Source: Muribaculum sp.
GTDB lineage: Bacteria > Bacillota > Clostridia > Lachnospirales > Lachnospiraceae
Assembly (NCBI GenBank): GCA_023663735.1
Contig: JAMPGV010000010.1
Location: 1-54,862, forward strand
Length of the DNA: 54,862 nucleotides
Direction of reading: 5' to 3'
Notes under the pieces: model-generated
What the model was told of the DNA's origin: nothing
The model's input: the letters and a program-made list of their open reading frames with translations, nothing else
Databases searched by the model: none
Program-made: the position numbers and the translations under genes
Shown here: positions 43,201 through 52,139 of the stretch, one piece after another
Layout: every line of letters starts with the position of its first letter
Numbering within the stretch: the stretch's first letter is position 1

Positions 43201-44871
43201 TTATTTCTGGTCATCCTCCCAATCCAAAAACTGGAATTCAAACTCGTCGTCATTGATAAAGTTCTTCGCCTTCCATCCGCTTTTCGCCGGCCGCTCGGGA
43301 GCTTTTTCCCGAACCTGCGGTTCCTGTTCATACGCGGTCTCATACTCTTGCTGATAGGACGTCTCCTGCCGCTCCGGTTGCCGATTTACGGGACGCTGTG
43401 CGTTTGCTCCTCCCTCAGGTCTCTGTCCTGTCTGCCGCTGGGGATTCGCTCCGCCCGCAGGTCTCTGGCCGTCTGCGCCTCCTGTCGGTCTCTGCACCGT
43501 CTGCCGCTGAGGATTTGCTCCACCCGCAGGTCTCTGGCCGTCTGCGCCTCCTGTCGGTCTCTGCACCGTCTGCCGCTGGGGATTTGCTCCACCCGCAGGT
43601 CTCTGGCCGTCTGCGCCTCCTGTCGGTCTCTGTCCTGTCTGCCGCTGAGGATTTGCTCCACCCGCAGGTCTCTGACCGTCTGCGCCTCCTGTCGGTCTCT
43701 GCACCGTCTGCCGCTGGGGATTCGCTCCGCCTGTCGGCCTCTGCCCCGTCGGCCGCTGGTGATTCGCTCCGCCCGCAGGTCTCTGGCCCGCCGGCCGTCT
43801 GCTCTCTCCGCCCACCGTCTGCATGACCCGCTGGCCGCCCTGCGTTCTCTCCACAGGCCTGTCCGCAGTTCTTCTGCGCACGGTCTCCCGCTCCACCTCG
43901 TTAAAATAGGCGGAATCGGACATGTCTTTCAGCTTAAAAATCAAGAAACTGATGGCCGCCGCCATAAAAATCAATAAAATCACCAAAAGGATGACGATAA
44001 TCTGCTGCGTCCGGTTCTTCTCCAGCGTATCTTGCAAAGTCTTGTTATTCTCTTCCACGGAAGAAAAAATCTGGTCAATATCGTAGGAATTTCCATTGCC
44101 ATTGTTCAGCAGATGCCATTTGCCGCCCTCATAGTATGTATCCCAATCCTTCACCTCCTCCGGTTCGGGTTCCGCAGCTGTAGGCGGCTCGTTTCCGGGC
44201 TGTTCCGCGGAAGTGTCCACCGGAACCAGCTCACCGCTCACTTCCACATAGTCCTTGCGGATAAAGCCGTTCACGTCGGATCCCCCGGAGATATAATGAA
44301 CCTGATACCACTCGTTGCCGTCCGTACCGTCCGCTTTGCCCGTGACGGTCAGAGCCAGTCCGCTCCGGGCAGTCGTGATAATCCGGCTGGTCGTGGAGGC
44401 ATTCTGGCGCACACGCACGTCGGAACCGCCCTTCACGCTGGCGCTGACAGGTTCCACTGCGGTCACCGCCACAAGCGGCTCATCCGGCGTGGATGTGGTG
44501 GGCGTGGAGGACGTCTGTGAGGAAGAAGCGCCCGACGCGGATGTGCCGCCGTCCGTCACGGTCATCAAATCGGAACGGATATATCCGGTGACGCCGTTTA
44601 CGCTCACCTGATACCAAGTGTAGCCGTCGCTTCCGGTTTCCTGCCCCTTGACGGTACACACCGTATTCCTTTCCGCCGTTCCCACAGCCTCGCTGGAAGT
44701 GCTGGCCTCCTTCCGAATATTGACGCTGGCTGCGGTCACTTTTCCGGTGCTGTCCGCCCGGCTGACAATCATGCACTCATCCGCAAATAATGCCGCTGTC
44801 AGCGCCACGGACAACAGAAGCATTCCCGCCGCCATCCGCAGTCGATTGTGTATCTTGTCACTCTTTTTCAT
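43201..44871 (-). CDS. Membrane protein with two SH3 domains and a repeat-rich cytoplasmic tail
   Basis: A 556-residue protein. A basic start and hydrophobic segment (10-31) act as signal peptide or anchor. Two bacterial SH3 domains follow (about 43-107 and 148-211; VNIRKEASTSSEAVGT and VRVRQNASTTSRII), which often bind wall peptides. Then come a Pro/Glu linker, one membrane helix (290-312) and a tail of about 240 residues. The tail contains four to five copies of a 23-residue block of the type QRPTGGADGQRPAGGANPQ, very rich in Arg, Gln, Gly and Pro. It ends in an acidic aromatic stretch (DDEFEFQFLDWEDDQK). The function is unknown; a wall sensor or scaffold is plausible. Confidence 0.82.
   Translation of the reverse strand: MKKSDKIHNRLRMAAGMLLLSVALTAALFADECMIVSRADSTGKVTAASVNIRKEASTSSEAVGTAERNTVCTVKGQETGSDGYTWYQVSVNGVTGYIRSDLMTVTDGGTSASGASSSQTSSTPTTSTPDEPLVAVTAVEPVSASVKGGSDVRVRQNASTTSRIITTARSGLALTVTGKADGTDGNEWYQVHYISGGSDVNGFIRKDYVEVSGELVPVDTSAEQPGNEPPTAAEPEPEEVKDWDTYYEGGKWHLLNNGNGNSYDIDQIFSSVEENNKTLQDTLEKNRTQQIIVILLVILLIFMAAAISFLIFKLKDMSDSAYFNEVERETVRRRTADRPVERTQGGQRVMQTVGGESRRPAGQRPAGGANHQRPTGQRPTGGANPQRQTVQRPTGGADGQRPAGGANPQRQTGQRPTGGADGQRPAGGANPQRQTVQRPTGGADGQRPAGGANPQRQTVQRPTGGADGQRPAGGANPQRQTGQRPEGGANAQRPVNRQPERQETSYQQEYETAYEQEPQVREKAPERPAKSGWKAKNFINDDEFEFQFLDWEDDQK
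43426..43745. repeat. 69-bp tandem repeats in the SH3 protein gene
   Basis: A 69-base unit (23 codons) encoding the Arg/Gln/Gly-rich block repeats about four and a half times with very few differences. Contraction or expansion keeps the frame. Confidence 0.85.
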
Positions 44872-44953
44872 CCGTTTACCCCCTGCCCGCTCCTGCGGGC
44901 ATCCTTCAATCTGTACTTGTCAAAAATAGATCCGATCGGAAACGCCCCCGACG

Positions 44954-45403
44954 CTATTCGCCGTCGCGCATAAAACGCCGCTGGCCTTCCTCGCCCTTTT
45001 GCACTTTGCCGAACCCCTGAAGGCTCTTCACGCGGTCCTGATGTTCCTCCAGACTGCGGCGCGCCAGTTTTTCGCACTCCGGACAGTACCTGCCGTACCG
45101 GATATTTTTGCGGCAGATCTCACAGTGCAGGAATGTCTGGGAACCGTCCGCCACCTGAATCCGTGCCTCCCTGAGCAGCTGCCGTATGGTTTTCTGCGGT
45201 ACGCCCGTGTTCTGCTCCACTTCCACCGCATTTGCGCCCGGATGTTCCTCCAGATAGACCCGGACTTTTCCGTAATCGTCATAGGCCACGCTTCCGCAGT
45301 CCTCGCACCGATACTCTCCCACTCCTTTAAATATCATCATCCCGCCGCACTCTTGACATGTAGTGGGCGTATGATAGGCATCTAACAATCCTACTCTTTC
45401 CAT
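44954..45403 (-). CDS. Zinc-ribbon/HTH-like protein (YvyF type)
   Basis: A 149-residue protein with two zinc knuckles: CQECGG...CEDCGS (about 17-37) and CEICRK...CPECEK (about 93-112). Between them lies a helix-turn-helix-like stretch, LEEHPGANAVEVEQNTGVPQKTIRQLLREARI. The plan resembles YvyF-type proteins (TIGR03826) found near flagellar genes in Bacilli, though no flagellar gene is nearby. A regulatory or nucleic-acid-binding role is inferred. AAGGAG precedes the ATG. Confidence 0.7.
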   Translation of the reverse strand: MERVGLLDAYHTPTTCQECGGMMIFKGVGEYRCEDCGSVAYDDYGKVRVYLEEHPGANAVEVEQNTGVPQKTIRQLLREARIQVADGSQTFLHCEICRKNIRYGRYCPECEKLARRSLEEHQDRVKSLQGFGKVQKGEEGQRRFMRDGE

Positions 45404-45439
45404 AGATGCTCCTTCCCCGGTCTGCCCGGCATACAGGTC

Positions 45440-46714
45440 TTATGCCTCGTCAATGGCTTTGCCGATATCATGACGCATGAACTTATTTTGAAAATTAACC
45501 CACTCCGTTGCGGCATACGCGTTTGCCCTGGCTTCCTGCAGGGTGCCGCCCTTGGCTGTCACGCCCAGCACACGCCCGCCGTTCGTCACAATGCCTTTCT
45601 CCGTCCGTCCGGTTCCCGCATGGAAACAATAATATCCTTCCTGTCCCGCAAATCGCTCCAAACCTTCGATCGGAAAGCCTTTCTCGTAGGACACGGGATA
45701 TCCCTCGCTGGCCAGCACCACGCACACCGCCGCATTGTCCTCAAATTCCAGCTCAATCCGATCCAGGGTGCCGTCCACACAAGCCTCCATCACTTCTATG
45801 ATATCGTTCTTCATGCGCGGCAGAACCACCTGCGCCTCGGGATCGCCGAATCTTGCGTTATACTCCAGCACTCTGGGGCCGTTTGGCGTCAGCATCAGGC
45901 CGAAGAAGATAACGCCCTTGAAAGGCCTCCCCTCCGCCGCCATGGCGTCCACCGTGGCCTGATAAATATGCTGCCTGCAGAACGCGTCCACCTCCTGTGT
46001 ATAGAAAGGGCTGGGAGAAAAGGTTCCCATTCCCCCCGTATTCAATCCCTGATCCCCGTCCAGCGCGCGTTTGTGATCCTGCGCGGAGGTCATGATGCGG
46101 ATCGTTTTCCCGTCCACAAAGGAGAGAACACTCACTTCCCTGCCTGTCATAAACTCCTCAATCACCATACGACTCCCGGCGCTGCCGAATTTCCGATCCC
46201 GCATGATAGAGTCCACGCCCGCGAGCGCCTCCTCCAGCGTATTGCAGATCAGCACGCCCTTGCCCAGCGCAAGGCCGTCCGCCTTCAGCACCGTGGGAAA
46301 CTTTGCCTGCTCCCGCAGATAGGCTTCCGCCGCGTCCGCGTCGTCGAAGGTCTCGTAAGCCGCCGTGGGAATCTTGTATTTTTTCATCAAATCCTTGGAA
46401 AAAGCCTTGCTGCCCTCCAGAATCGCCGCATTTTTGCGCGGCCCGAATGTCCGTATGCCCGCGGCCTCCATCTCGTCCACCAGACCGCCCACCAAGGGAT
46501 CGTCCATCCCGACGATGACCAAATCAATCGCTTTCTCCTTGGCAAACGCCGTCAGTCGATCAAATTCCATAGCGCCGATGGCCACGCACTCCGCAATCTG
46601 CCCGATGCCCGCATTTCCGGGCGCACAATAGATTTTCTCCACTCTTGCGCTCTGCGCCACGCTCATGGCGATGGCATGTTCGCGTCCGCCGCCGCCTACA
46701 ATCAATACTTTCAT
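45440..46714 (-). CDS. purD: Phosphoribosylamine-glycine ligase
   Basis: A 424-residue ATP-grasp enzyme, second step of purine synthesis. Motifs: MKVLIVGGGGREHAIA, KADGLALGKGVLIC, DHKRALDGDQGLNTGGMGTFSPSP (the GARS signature) and LEYNARFGDPEAQVVLPRM. The ATG at 46714 has a G-rich site 7 bases upstream. It closes the purE-purM-purN-purD run. The zinc-ribbon gene follows 36 bases later. Confidence 0.96.
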   Translation of the reverse strand: MKVLIVGGGGREHAIAMSVAQSARVEKIYCAPGNAGIGQIAECVAIGAMEFDRLTAFAKEKAIDLVIVGMDDPLVGGLVDEMEAAGIRTFGPRKNAAILEGSKAFSKDLMKKYKIPTAAYETFDDADAAEAYLREQAKFPTVLKADGLALGKGVLICNTLEEALAGVDSIMRDRKFGSAGSRMVIEEFMTGREVSVLSFVDGKTIRIMTSAQDHKRALDGDQGLNTGGMGTFSPSPFYTQEVDAFCRQHIYQATVDAMAAEGRPFKGVIFFGLMLTPNGPRVLEYNARFGDPEAQVVLPRMKNDIIEVMEACVDGTLDRIELEFEDNAAVCVVLASEGYPVSYEKGFPIEGLERFAGQEGYYCFHAGTGRTEKGIVTNGGRVLGVTAKGGTLQEARANAYAATEWVNFQNKFMRHDIGKAIDEA

Positions 46715-46775
46715 ATTTATACCCCCGCATATCACAGGTACTACCTGCGGTACTGCCGCCAATCAATTGTTTTTG

Positions 46776-47399
46776 TCATGCCCTGACGACCCTGCCGTCC
46801 TCGATCCGTATCCGTCCATTGGCGATATCGTCAATGGCCTGCGGAAGCAGAATCCACTCGGCCTGCTCCATCACCCGCCGCTGCAGCGTCTCGGGCGTAT
46901 CGTTCTCCTCCACCATAACGGCCTTCTGGGCGATGATCGGCCCTTCGTCCATCCCTTCCGTCACGAAATGCACCGTGGCTCCCGTGACTTTCACGCCCCG
47001 CTCCAGCGCCTTCTCATGTACTTTCAGCCCGTAATACCCCACGCCGCAGAAAGCGGGAATCAGCGAAGGGTGGATATTGATAATCCGCCCCGGATATGCC
47101 GCCGTCATCTTCGGCGGGACCGCCACCAGAAATCCGGCCAGTACGATCAGATCCGGCCCCAATCCCCCCACCGTTTCTAACAAGGCTTCGTAAAACTGCT
47201 CTCTGCTCTCGAAATCTTTCGGGGAAACGCTGACCGCGGGAACGCCCGCCTTCCGCGCCCGCTCCAAACTTTTCACCGTTTTATTATTGCTGACCACGCC
47301 CACCAGTTCGGCGTTCGTGATCCTGCCCGTCGCCAGAGCGTCGATAATGGCCTGCAGATTGGTTCCGCCGCCGGAAACCAGCACTACCACCCTCAGCAT
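46776..47399 (-). CDS. purN: Phosphoribosylglycinamide formyltransferase (folate-dependent)
   Basis: A 207-residue enzyme that formylates GAR with 10-formyl-THF. Motifs: [43 protein letters not shown] and [22 protein letters not shown], with the catalytic His and Asp in place. The ATG at 47399 overlaps the purM stop by 7 bases. Confidence 0.95.
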   Translation of the reverse strand: MLRVVVLVSGGGTNLQAIIDALATGRITNAELVGVVSNNKTVKSLERARKAGVPAVSVSPKDFESREQFYEALLETVGGLGPDLIVLAGFLVAVPPKMTAAYPGRIINIHPSLIPAFCGVGYYGLKVHEKALERGVKVTGATVHFVTEGMDEGPIIAQKAVMVEENDTPETLQRRVMEQAEWILLPQAIDDIANGRIRIEDGRVVRA

Positions 47400-48418
47400 A
47401 TGTCCACACCTTTCCCGCCACTTACGCACTCGCCCACAAGGTACGCGGTCTCTCCCGCCCCGGCGAGCGCCCGAAGCGTCCTGTCCGCATCAGACGCATC
47501 CACGGCAAGCACCATGCCAAGCCCACAATTGTAGGTGTTATACATCATTTTCTCCTCGATGCCGCCCTTTTCCTGTATCAGTTTAAAAATGGCCGGCACC
47601 TCATAGCTGTCCTTGCGGATCACCGCCCGGATTCCCTCGGGCAGCATTCTGGGAATGTTCTCATAAAATCCGCCGCCGGTAATATGGCTGCAACCTTTGA
47701 CCCAGACGCCCGCATTTTTCACCGCCTTCATGGCTTTTACATAGATCCGGGTGGGCGCAAGGAGCGCATCGCCCAAAGTCATGCCAAGCTCGTCGTAATA
47801 GGTCTCCAGACTTTCCTTGGTCATCTCGAAAATCTTCCTCACCAGCGAAAATCCGTTGGAATGTACACCGGAGGAAGCGATGCCGATCAGCACATCTCCC
47901 GGCTTCACATCACAACCGTCTATGATCTCTTTCCGATCCGCCACTCCCACGGCAAACCCGGCCAGATCATACTCGTCCTCGGGCATCAGTCCGGGATGCT
48001 CCGCAGTCTCGCCGCCGATCAGGGCGGCGCCCGCCTGTATACATCCTTCCGCAACCCCTTTCACAATGGAGGCGATCTTCTCCGGATAGTTCCTGCCGCA
48101 GGCTATGTAGTCCAAGAAAAACAGCGGCTCTCCGCCCGCACAGGCCACGTCGTTCACACACATGGCCACGCAGTCGATACCGATGGTGTCATGCCGGTCC
48201 AATAAAAACGCAAGCTTGATCTTGGTGCCGACGCCGTCCGTCCCAGAGAGCAGCACGGGATCCTCCATGCCCTTGAGCGCCTGTAGGGAAAATGCGCCGG
48301 AGAATCCTCCCAGCCCGCCCAGCACCTCGGGCCGCATGGTCTCTTTCACATACTGCTTCATCAATTCCACAGACCGATATCCGGCCTCGATATCCACTCC
48401 CGCTTTCTTGTAATCCAT
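47393..48418 (-). CDS. purM: Phosphoribosylformylglycinamidine cyclo-ligase
   Basis: A 341-residue AIR synthetase: [84 protein letters not shown] and [15 protein letters not shown]. Length and motifs are normal. The ribosome binding site is weak, and 72 bases separate it from purE. Confidence 0.96.
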   Translation of the reverse strand: MDYKKAGVDIEAGYRSVELMKQYVKETMRPEVLGGLGGFSGAFSLQALKGMEDPVLLSGTDGVGTKIKLAFLLDRHDTIGIDCVAMCVNDVACAGGEPLFFLDYIACGRNYPEKIASIVKGVAEGCIQAGAALIGGETAEHPGLMPEDEYDLAGFAVGVADRKEIIDGCDVKPGDVLIGIASSGVHSNGFSLVRKIFEMTKESLETYYDELGMTLGDALLAPTRIYVKAMKAVKNAGVWVKGCSHITGGGFYENIPRMLPEGIRAVIRKDSYEVPAIFKLIQEKGGIEEKMMYNTYNCGLGMVLAVDASDADRTLRALAGAGETAYLVGECVSGGKGVDIC

Positions 48419-48490
48419 GTCGGTATCATGTCCTTTCCGTCATTTCAGGCTTTGGAGCCTGTATTGTTCTTTATCTCCGGCTCCTCGCCG

Positions 48491-49027
48491 CTATTTCTTC
48501 TGTTCCGCCAGATACGCCTGATAGCCGATCTCCTGCAATCTGGCGTCCTTGGCTTCCACTTGGCTCTTGAGCTTCTCACTGTACGCCTTCAGTTTCCGCA
48601 GAAGCGCCTCGTCGGAAGTCGCCAGAATCTTCGCCGCCAAAAGCGCCGCGTTGGCGCCGCCGTTGATGGCCACGGTGGCAACCGGTATGCCGGAGGGCAT
48701 CTGCACGATAGAATACAGCGAATCCCGTCCGCCCAGAGACGTGGTATGCATGGGAATTCCTATGACCGGCATCGGAAAAATCGCCGCGCACATTCCCGGC
48801 AGATGCGCCGCCATGCCCGCTCCGGCGATGATGACCTTCAATCCCTTCTCCTCCGCCGTCTTCGCATAGGCAAAAAATACATCCGGCTCCCTGTGCGCAC
48901 TGATGATCGTCATCTCATAAGGAATGCACAGCTCCTCCAAAAGATCCGCCGCTTTCGCCATCACCGGCATATCGGAATCGCTGCCCATCACAATGCCCAC
49001 CAGTGGCTTTTTCGCTGTATCCGCCAT
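48491..49027 (-). CDS. purE: N5-carboxyaminoimidazole ribonucleotide mutase
   Basis: A 178-residue class I or II PurE: GIVMGSDSDMPVMAKAADLLEEL, ISAHREPD, IAGAGMAAHLPGM and PVIGIPMHTTSLGGRDSLYSIVQMPSGIPVATVAINGGANAA. It has a longer C-terminus than E. coli PurE. No purK is in the window, so it is not possible to say which class it is. AAGGAGG precedes the ATG. It is first behind the promoter at 49127-49155. Confidence 0.95.
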   Translation of the reverse strand: MADTAKKPLVGIVMGSDSDMPVMAKAADLLEELCIPYEMTIISAHREPDVFFAYAKTAEEKGLKVIIAGAGMAAHLPGMCAAIFPMPVIGIPMHTTSLGGRDSLYSIVQMPSGIPVATVAINGGANAALLAAKILATSDEALLRKLKAYSEKLKSQVEAKDARLQEIGYQAYLAEQKK

Positions 49028-49080
49028 GATTTCCTCCTTCTCCGCCGCATACGCTTGCCGTACACTGTTTCATTTGTCGT

Positions 49081-49115
49081 AAAAAGCGGTCCCTATGGGG
49101 AAAAGCCGCCCCATA
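49081..49115 (-). promoter_or_regulatory. Possible attenuator in the purE leader
   Basis: On the minus strand TATGGGG can pair with CCCCATA. Alternatively the downstream half forms GCGG...CCC / GGG...CCGC followed directly by TTTTT. The two folds share bases and exclude each other, which is the plan of an attenuator. No known purine riboswitch consensus was seen. Confidence 0.35.
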
Positions 49116-49126
49116 CCACCATATCT

Positions 49127-49155
49127 AGTTTACTAGAAACAGATGTTGTATGCAA
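49127..49155 (-). promoter_or_regulatory. Promoter of the purE-purM-purN-purD unit
   Basis: Minus strand: TTGCAT (49155-49150), a 17-base spacer, TAAACT (49132-49127). This leaves a leader of about 95 bases. It lies just after the stop codon of the M29 aminopeptidase gene. Confidence 0.65.
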
Positions 49156-49182
49156 GGCTTATCTAAAAAATTTCAATAAAAA

Positions 49183-51402
49183 TTAAGAGACGGTATGATA
49201 TCCGTCAAACGCCTCGTTCAATTTCTCCGTGCCGGGCAGTACAAAACGCCCCTCCCGAATCAGCGCCACCCGGCTGCCGTCCCTGCGCACCGCCGCCAGT
49301 TCTCCCAGCTCGTCATAGGGGATGGTGATATCCGTATGGCAGTTAAAATACGCCTTTTCCGGCGCTTTGTCCCGCAGAAGCGACACCTCGTTGTCCTTGG
49401 CCACGATCTCCTTGCCGTCGGGATTGTACACCCGCACTTCCTCCGCGTTGGAATAGCAGGTGTCGCCCACGGCAAAATGAGGCCCGGTCTTCTCCGCGAT
49501 CAGAATCGGAAATTTGTCCTGCACGCCGTATCTGCGCGCCGCCACATAGGCGGCCGTGTTGGTGCCGATGGCAAACTCGCCCATGGGGAGCGTTTTGTGC
49601 CTGAACAAGACATTCTCCCACACAAATCTGCGGTTCTCCTCCTCGGAGTCAAAATTCGTACAGCCATACCGCACAATCTTTCCGTCCTCGAACTCCATCT
49701 CCAGATTTTTGTATTCCAAACCGTTTAGATACACGCGGCTCACATGGAGCAGTCCCTCCGTCCCGCTTAACACAGGGGAGGTAAACACCTCGCCCACCGG
49801 AATATTCACGTCCGCCACACAGTTTTCAAAGATCGTCTCTCGCGCGGGGTCTGCCAGTTTCCACAGATTCACCCGCAGATCGGTGCGGTTTTTCCCCATG
49901 CCCTTGATCTCGCAATAGTCCGCAGTATCCAGCACCTCAATCAGGCGCTGCTGGATCTCCCGGTACAACTGATAGTCCAGCGTATTGACCCGGATAATCT
50001 CCTCGAAGAACGCCCGGTAACATGCCGCCCTGTCTTCCAGACCCAGTCTGCCCGGAAGCGACACGTCAAAAGCCTCCTGTATCTGGGGTACCGGAAACGC
50101 GATGATCGTAAAACTGCGCTCCTCCTCCAAGATATACTGTCTCTGCAATTCCCCCGCCAATGTGCGGTACTCCACCCACAGCGCGTTCTGCTCTTCGCTC
50201 ATCTGCAGGGCCTCGGCCTTGTTGTGCGGCTCGAACTCCCGCTCCCCGAAAGTCTCCGCCACCGCAGGACCCGCATAGGCCGCCGCCTGTTCCTTATATT
50301 TCTCAAACGCGGTGCGGGTCACTTCCAGCCTGTGGTTCCTGTAAACGCGGTCGAAGAACAGCGCCCGGTCATCCTTGTGGTCAAAATCATATTGTCTGTT
50401 GGCCTCGCCGCCGTAATACCCGGTCTTGTATAGGGAGGGATTATCGAGAATGCTCGTGGCCGCCCGATAACACACCGCCTGAAGCCCCATGCGCTCCAGA
50501 TTCTCCACGGCCCGGCGCATCATGCGCTCAAATCCCAGCCGGTAACGGATCTCCGCGGTGCGCTTTTTTGACAAGTCCTTGCCAGCCACCTCAAATCCTC
50601 TGCGATAGCCCTCCGTGTAGGTGTCCGCCATGAGATTGATCTGCTCCTGCGGAAGGGAGGCCAGAAACCGCGCGGTCTCCAGCTCATTGTCACTGATATA
50701 TTCCCCATAGGCATACAGATAACGCACGTCCGAAAGGTCTGCGGTCTTGATGAGATGCACCGCAAAATTGCCGTCCGGAACCAGCATCCGGCGCAGATGT
50801 TCCTCCACGGCTGTCTCCGTGTAATCGCTCACAAACCAGTAGAGAATCCGGCGGATCTCCTCTTTCTGCGGCAGCCGCGCGCACGCTCCGGCCAATGCCT
50901 CCACCCGCTGTCCATCCTGCGGGACGGCCTCCCGAACATCCCCCGGAGCATTCTCCTTCCACGCATAGACAAACGCGGCGTACACCTCCAGAAACAGCTC
51001 CAGCCGGATGACCATTTCCTCCAGACGCCCCTCATAGACAAAAGGAATCAGGCTCCTCATCTCCCGGTACAAAAAAGAGAGCATGGCGCCGAACTCCTCC
51101 CCCAGCATCCGCACCGCATAGGCCGGGTCGGCATAACTTCCGCCGTAATGCTCCGGAAACACCTCCTCATAGAGCGCCTGATTGCGCCTGTGCAGCTCCT
51201 CTAGGGAAGCGCTCTCCAGCCCGCCGGACAAAAGAAACCCTCTCGTCTCTTCTAACATCATCAAAAATGCCGCGGATCTGGCAAAATAAGCCGCAAACGC
51301 CTCCGCGCAGCTCTCGTTCCCCGCCGTCTCCCGCACCGCCTCGCGGATTCTCTCCACGGCAAGGGCGTAACGCTCCTCCAAAATCCCGTCTTGATCCTGC
51401 AT
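49183..51402 (-). CDS. Long M29-type aminopeptidase
   Basis: A 739-residue protein. The C-terminal third shows M29 aminopeptidase features: MGEFAIGTNTAAYVAARRYG, the metal-binding EKTGPHFAVGDTCYS and ending CHTDITIPYDELGEL. The N-terminal 350 residues are helical and specific to a long subfamily, which I associate with Lachnospiraceae. It has no signal peptide. It is probably a cytoplasmic metallo-aminopeptidase for peptide turnover. GGAGGAG precedes the ATG. Confidence 0.8.
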   Translation of the reverse strand: MQDQDGILEERYALAVERIREAVRETAGNESCAEAFAAYFARSAAFLMMLEETRGFLLSGGLESASLEELHRRNQALYEEVFPEHYGGSYADPAYAVRMLGEEFGAMLSFLYREMRSLIPFVYEGRLEEMVIRLELFLEVYAAFVYAWKENAPGDVREAVPQDGQRVEALAGACARLPQKEEIRRILYWFVSDYTETAVEEHLRRMLVPDGNFAVHLIKTADLSDVRYLYAYGEYISDNELETARFLASLPQEQINLMADTYTEGYRRGFEVAGKDLSKKRTAEIRYRLGFERMMRRAVENLERMGLQAVCYRAATSILDNPSLYKTGYYGGEANRQYDFDHKDDRALFFDRVYRNHRLEVTRTAFEKYKEQAAAYAGPAVAETFGEREFEPHNKAEALQMSEEQNALWVEYRTLAGELQRQYILEEERSFTIIAFPVPQIQEAFDVSLPGRLGLEDRAACYRAFFEEIIRVNTLDYQLYREIQQRLIEVLDTADYCEIKGMGKNRTDLRVNLWKLADPARETIFENCVADVNIPVGEVFTSPVLSGTEGLLHVSRVYLNGLEYKNLEMEFEDGKIVRYGCTNFDSEEENRRFVWENVLFRHKTLPMGEFAIGTNTAAYVAARRYGVQDKFPILIAEKTGPHFAVGDTCYSNAEEVRVYNPDGKEIVAKDNEVSLLRDKAPEKAYFNCHTDITIPYDELGELAAVRRDGSRVALIREGRFVLPGTEKLNEAFDGYHTVS

Positions 51403-51414
51403 CTCTCTCCTCCT

Positions 51415-51726
51415 CTATAATGCAAGCCGCACCAGAAATGCCAGAATTCCCAGCGCCGTCAGATTCAGCAATACCCCCAATACCGGAAACAGCTTAAACG
51501 TATCCTTCTCCCGCACGGTAAACAAGCCCAGAACCAGCCCCACAAGAGAAAAAAGAGCCGCCAGAAGACCCGTGAGTCCATAACTCAAGGGAGCGTTTCC
51601 ACCGCTCAAATACGTCAGATACAGCACGATTCCCAGAGAGGCGTTGCTGATGACGCCCAGAACCGTAGACATGACGGCTCGCTCCGAATGTTTCCGGTTG
51701 GTAAAAATATAGTTTTTCCGTTTCAT
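51415..51726 (-). CDS. DUF6142-like membrane protein
   Basis: A 103-residue protein: a basic start (MKRKNYIFTNRKHSERAVMS) and three hydrophobic segments (about 20-42, 50-68 and 80-101). It resembles DUF6142, small membrane proteins of unknown function in Lachnospiraceae; this is recalled rather than searched. It precedes the M29 gene by 12 bases and is likely co-transcribed with it. Confidence 0.65.
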   Translation of the reverse strand: MKRKNYIFTNRKHSERAVMSTVLGVISNASLGIVLYLTYLSGGNAPLSYGLTGLLAALFSLVGLVLGLFTVREKDTFKLFPVLGVLLNLTALGILAFLVRLAL

Positions 51727-51752
51727 GAAATTTTACCCGCTCCACAAACAAC

Positions 51753-51777
51753 GGATGTCAGGCTCCGCCAGACATCC
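51753..51777 (-). promoter_or_regulatory. Hairpin upstream of the DUF6142-like gene
   Basis: GGATGTC-TGGC / GCC-TGACATCC forms a compact stem just before the ribosome binding region. It could be a weak terminator for upstream transcription or a leader structure. Confidence 0.4.
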
Positions 51778-51786
51778 TTATGTTAA

Positions 51787-51827
51787 ACAATAGAATTCAC
51801 GCTTCGCGAAAATTCTATTGTCATGAA
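51787..51827. repeat. 32-nt dispersed repeat, copy 2, with stem-loop
   Basis: The shared 32 bases (51796-51827) match 55-86 with one difference. Here ACAATAGAATT at 51787-51797 pairs with AATTCTATTGT at 51811-51821, and the loop holds CGC-TTC-GCG, giving an 11-bp stem with an inner mini-hairpin. Confidence 0.6.
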
Positions 51828-51869
51828 CAATGGACAGCACGCATTGCGAACTGTCCTTTGTCCAACAAA

Positions 51870-51901
51870 GGCATTCCGGCGTTTTCACACGTCGGAATGC
51901 C
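51870..51901 (-). terminator. Terminator of the 50-residue membrane protein gene
   Basis: GGCATTCCG/CGGAATGCC stem, extended by GCG/CGT-type pairs, followed on the minus strand by TTTGTT. It lies 15 bases after the stop codon. Confidence 0.7.
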
Positions 51902-51916
51902 CGTCCCGCACTTTTC

Positions 51917-52069
51917 TTAAAACAATACTTTGCTTCTGTTTGCCAGAAGTTTCGCCCCGCCGATGATGAGCAGCACGCCGGACGCCACACCGACCGCAAG
52001 CACCACGATGCCGATCACGATATTCCATGCGCCAGCTCCTCCCATCGTCTTATATACTTTCTCTTCCAT
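51917..52069 (-). CDS. Small single-pass membrane protein
   Basis: A 50-residue protein: MEEKVYKTMGGAGAWNIVIG, then a hydrophobic segment of about 22 residues (IVIGIVVLAVGVASGVLLII) and GGAKLLANRSKVLF. GGGAGG lies 4-5 bases before the ATG at 52069. It has its own terminator. It follows pyrE on the same strand by 70 bases. The family and function are unknown. Confidence 0.65.
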   Translation of the reverse strand: MEEKVYKTMGGAGAWNIVIGIVVLAVGVASGVLLIIGGAKLLANRSKVLF

Positions 52070-52139
52070 CCTGCCTCCCATTCCGCCGCGCAAACGGCCA
52101 TTTGATAAGCGGAGCCTCTGTGAGAGCGTCCGCATTTCC

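Noticed and set aside
45470-46786. Plus-strand open frame of 438 codons opposite purD
   Set aside because: purD motifs are complete on the minus strand. The plus frame is antisense with no plausible start site.
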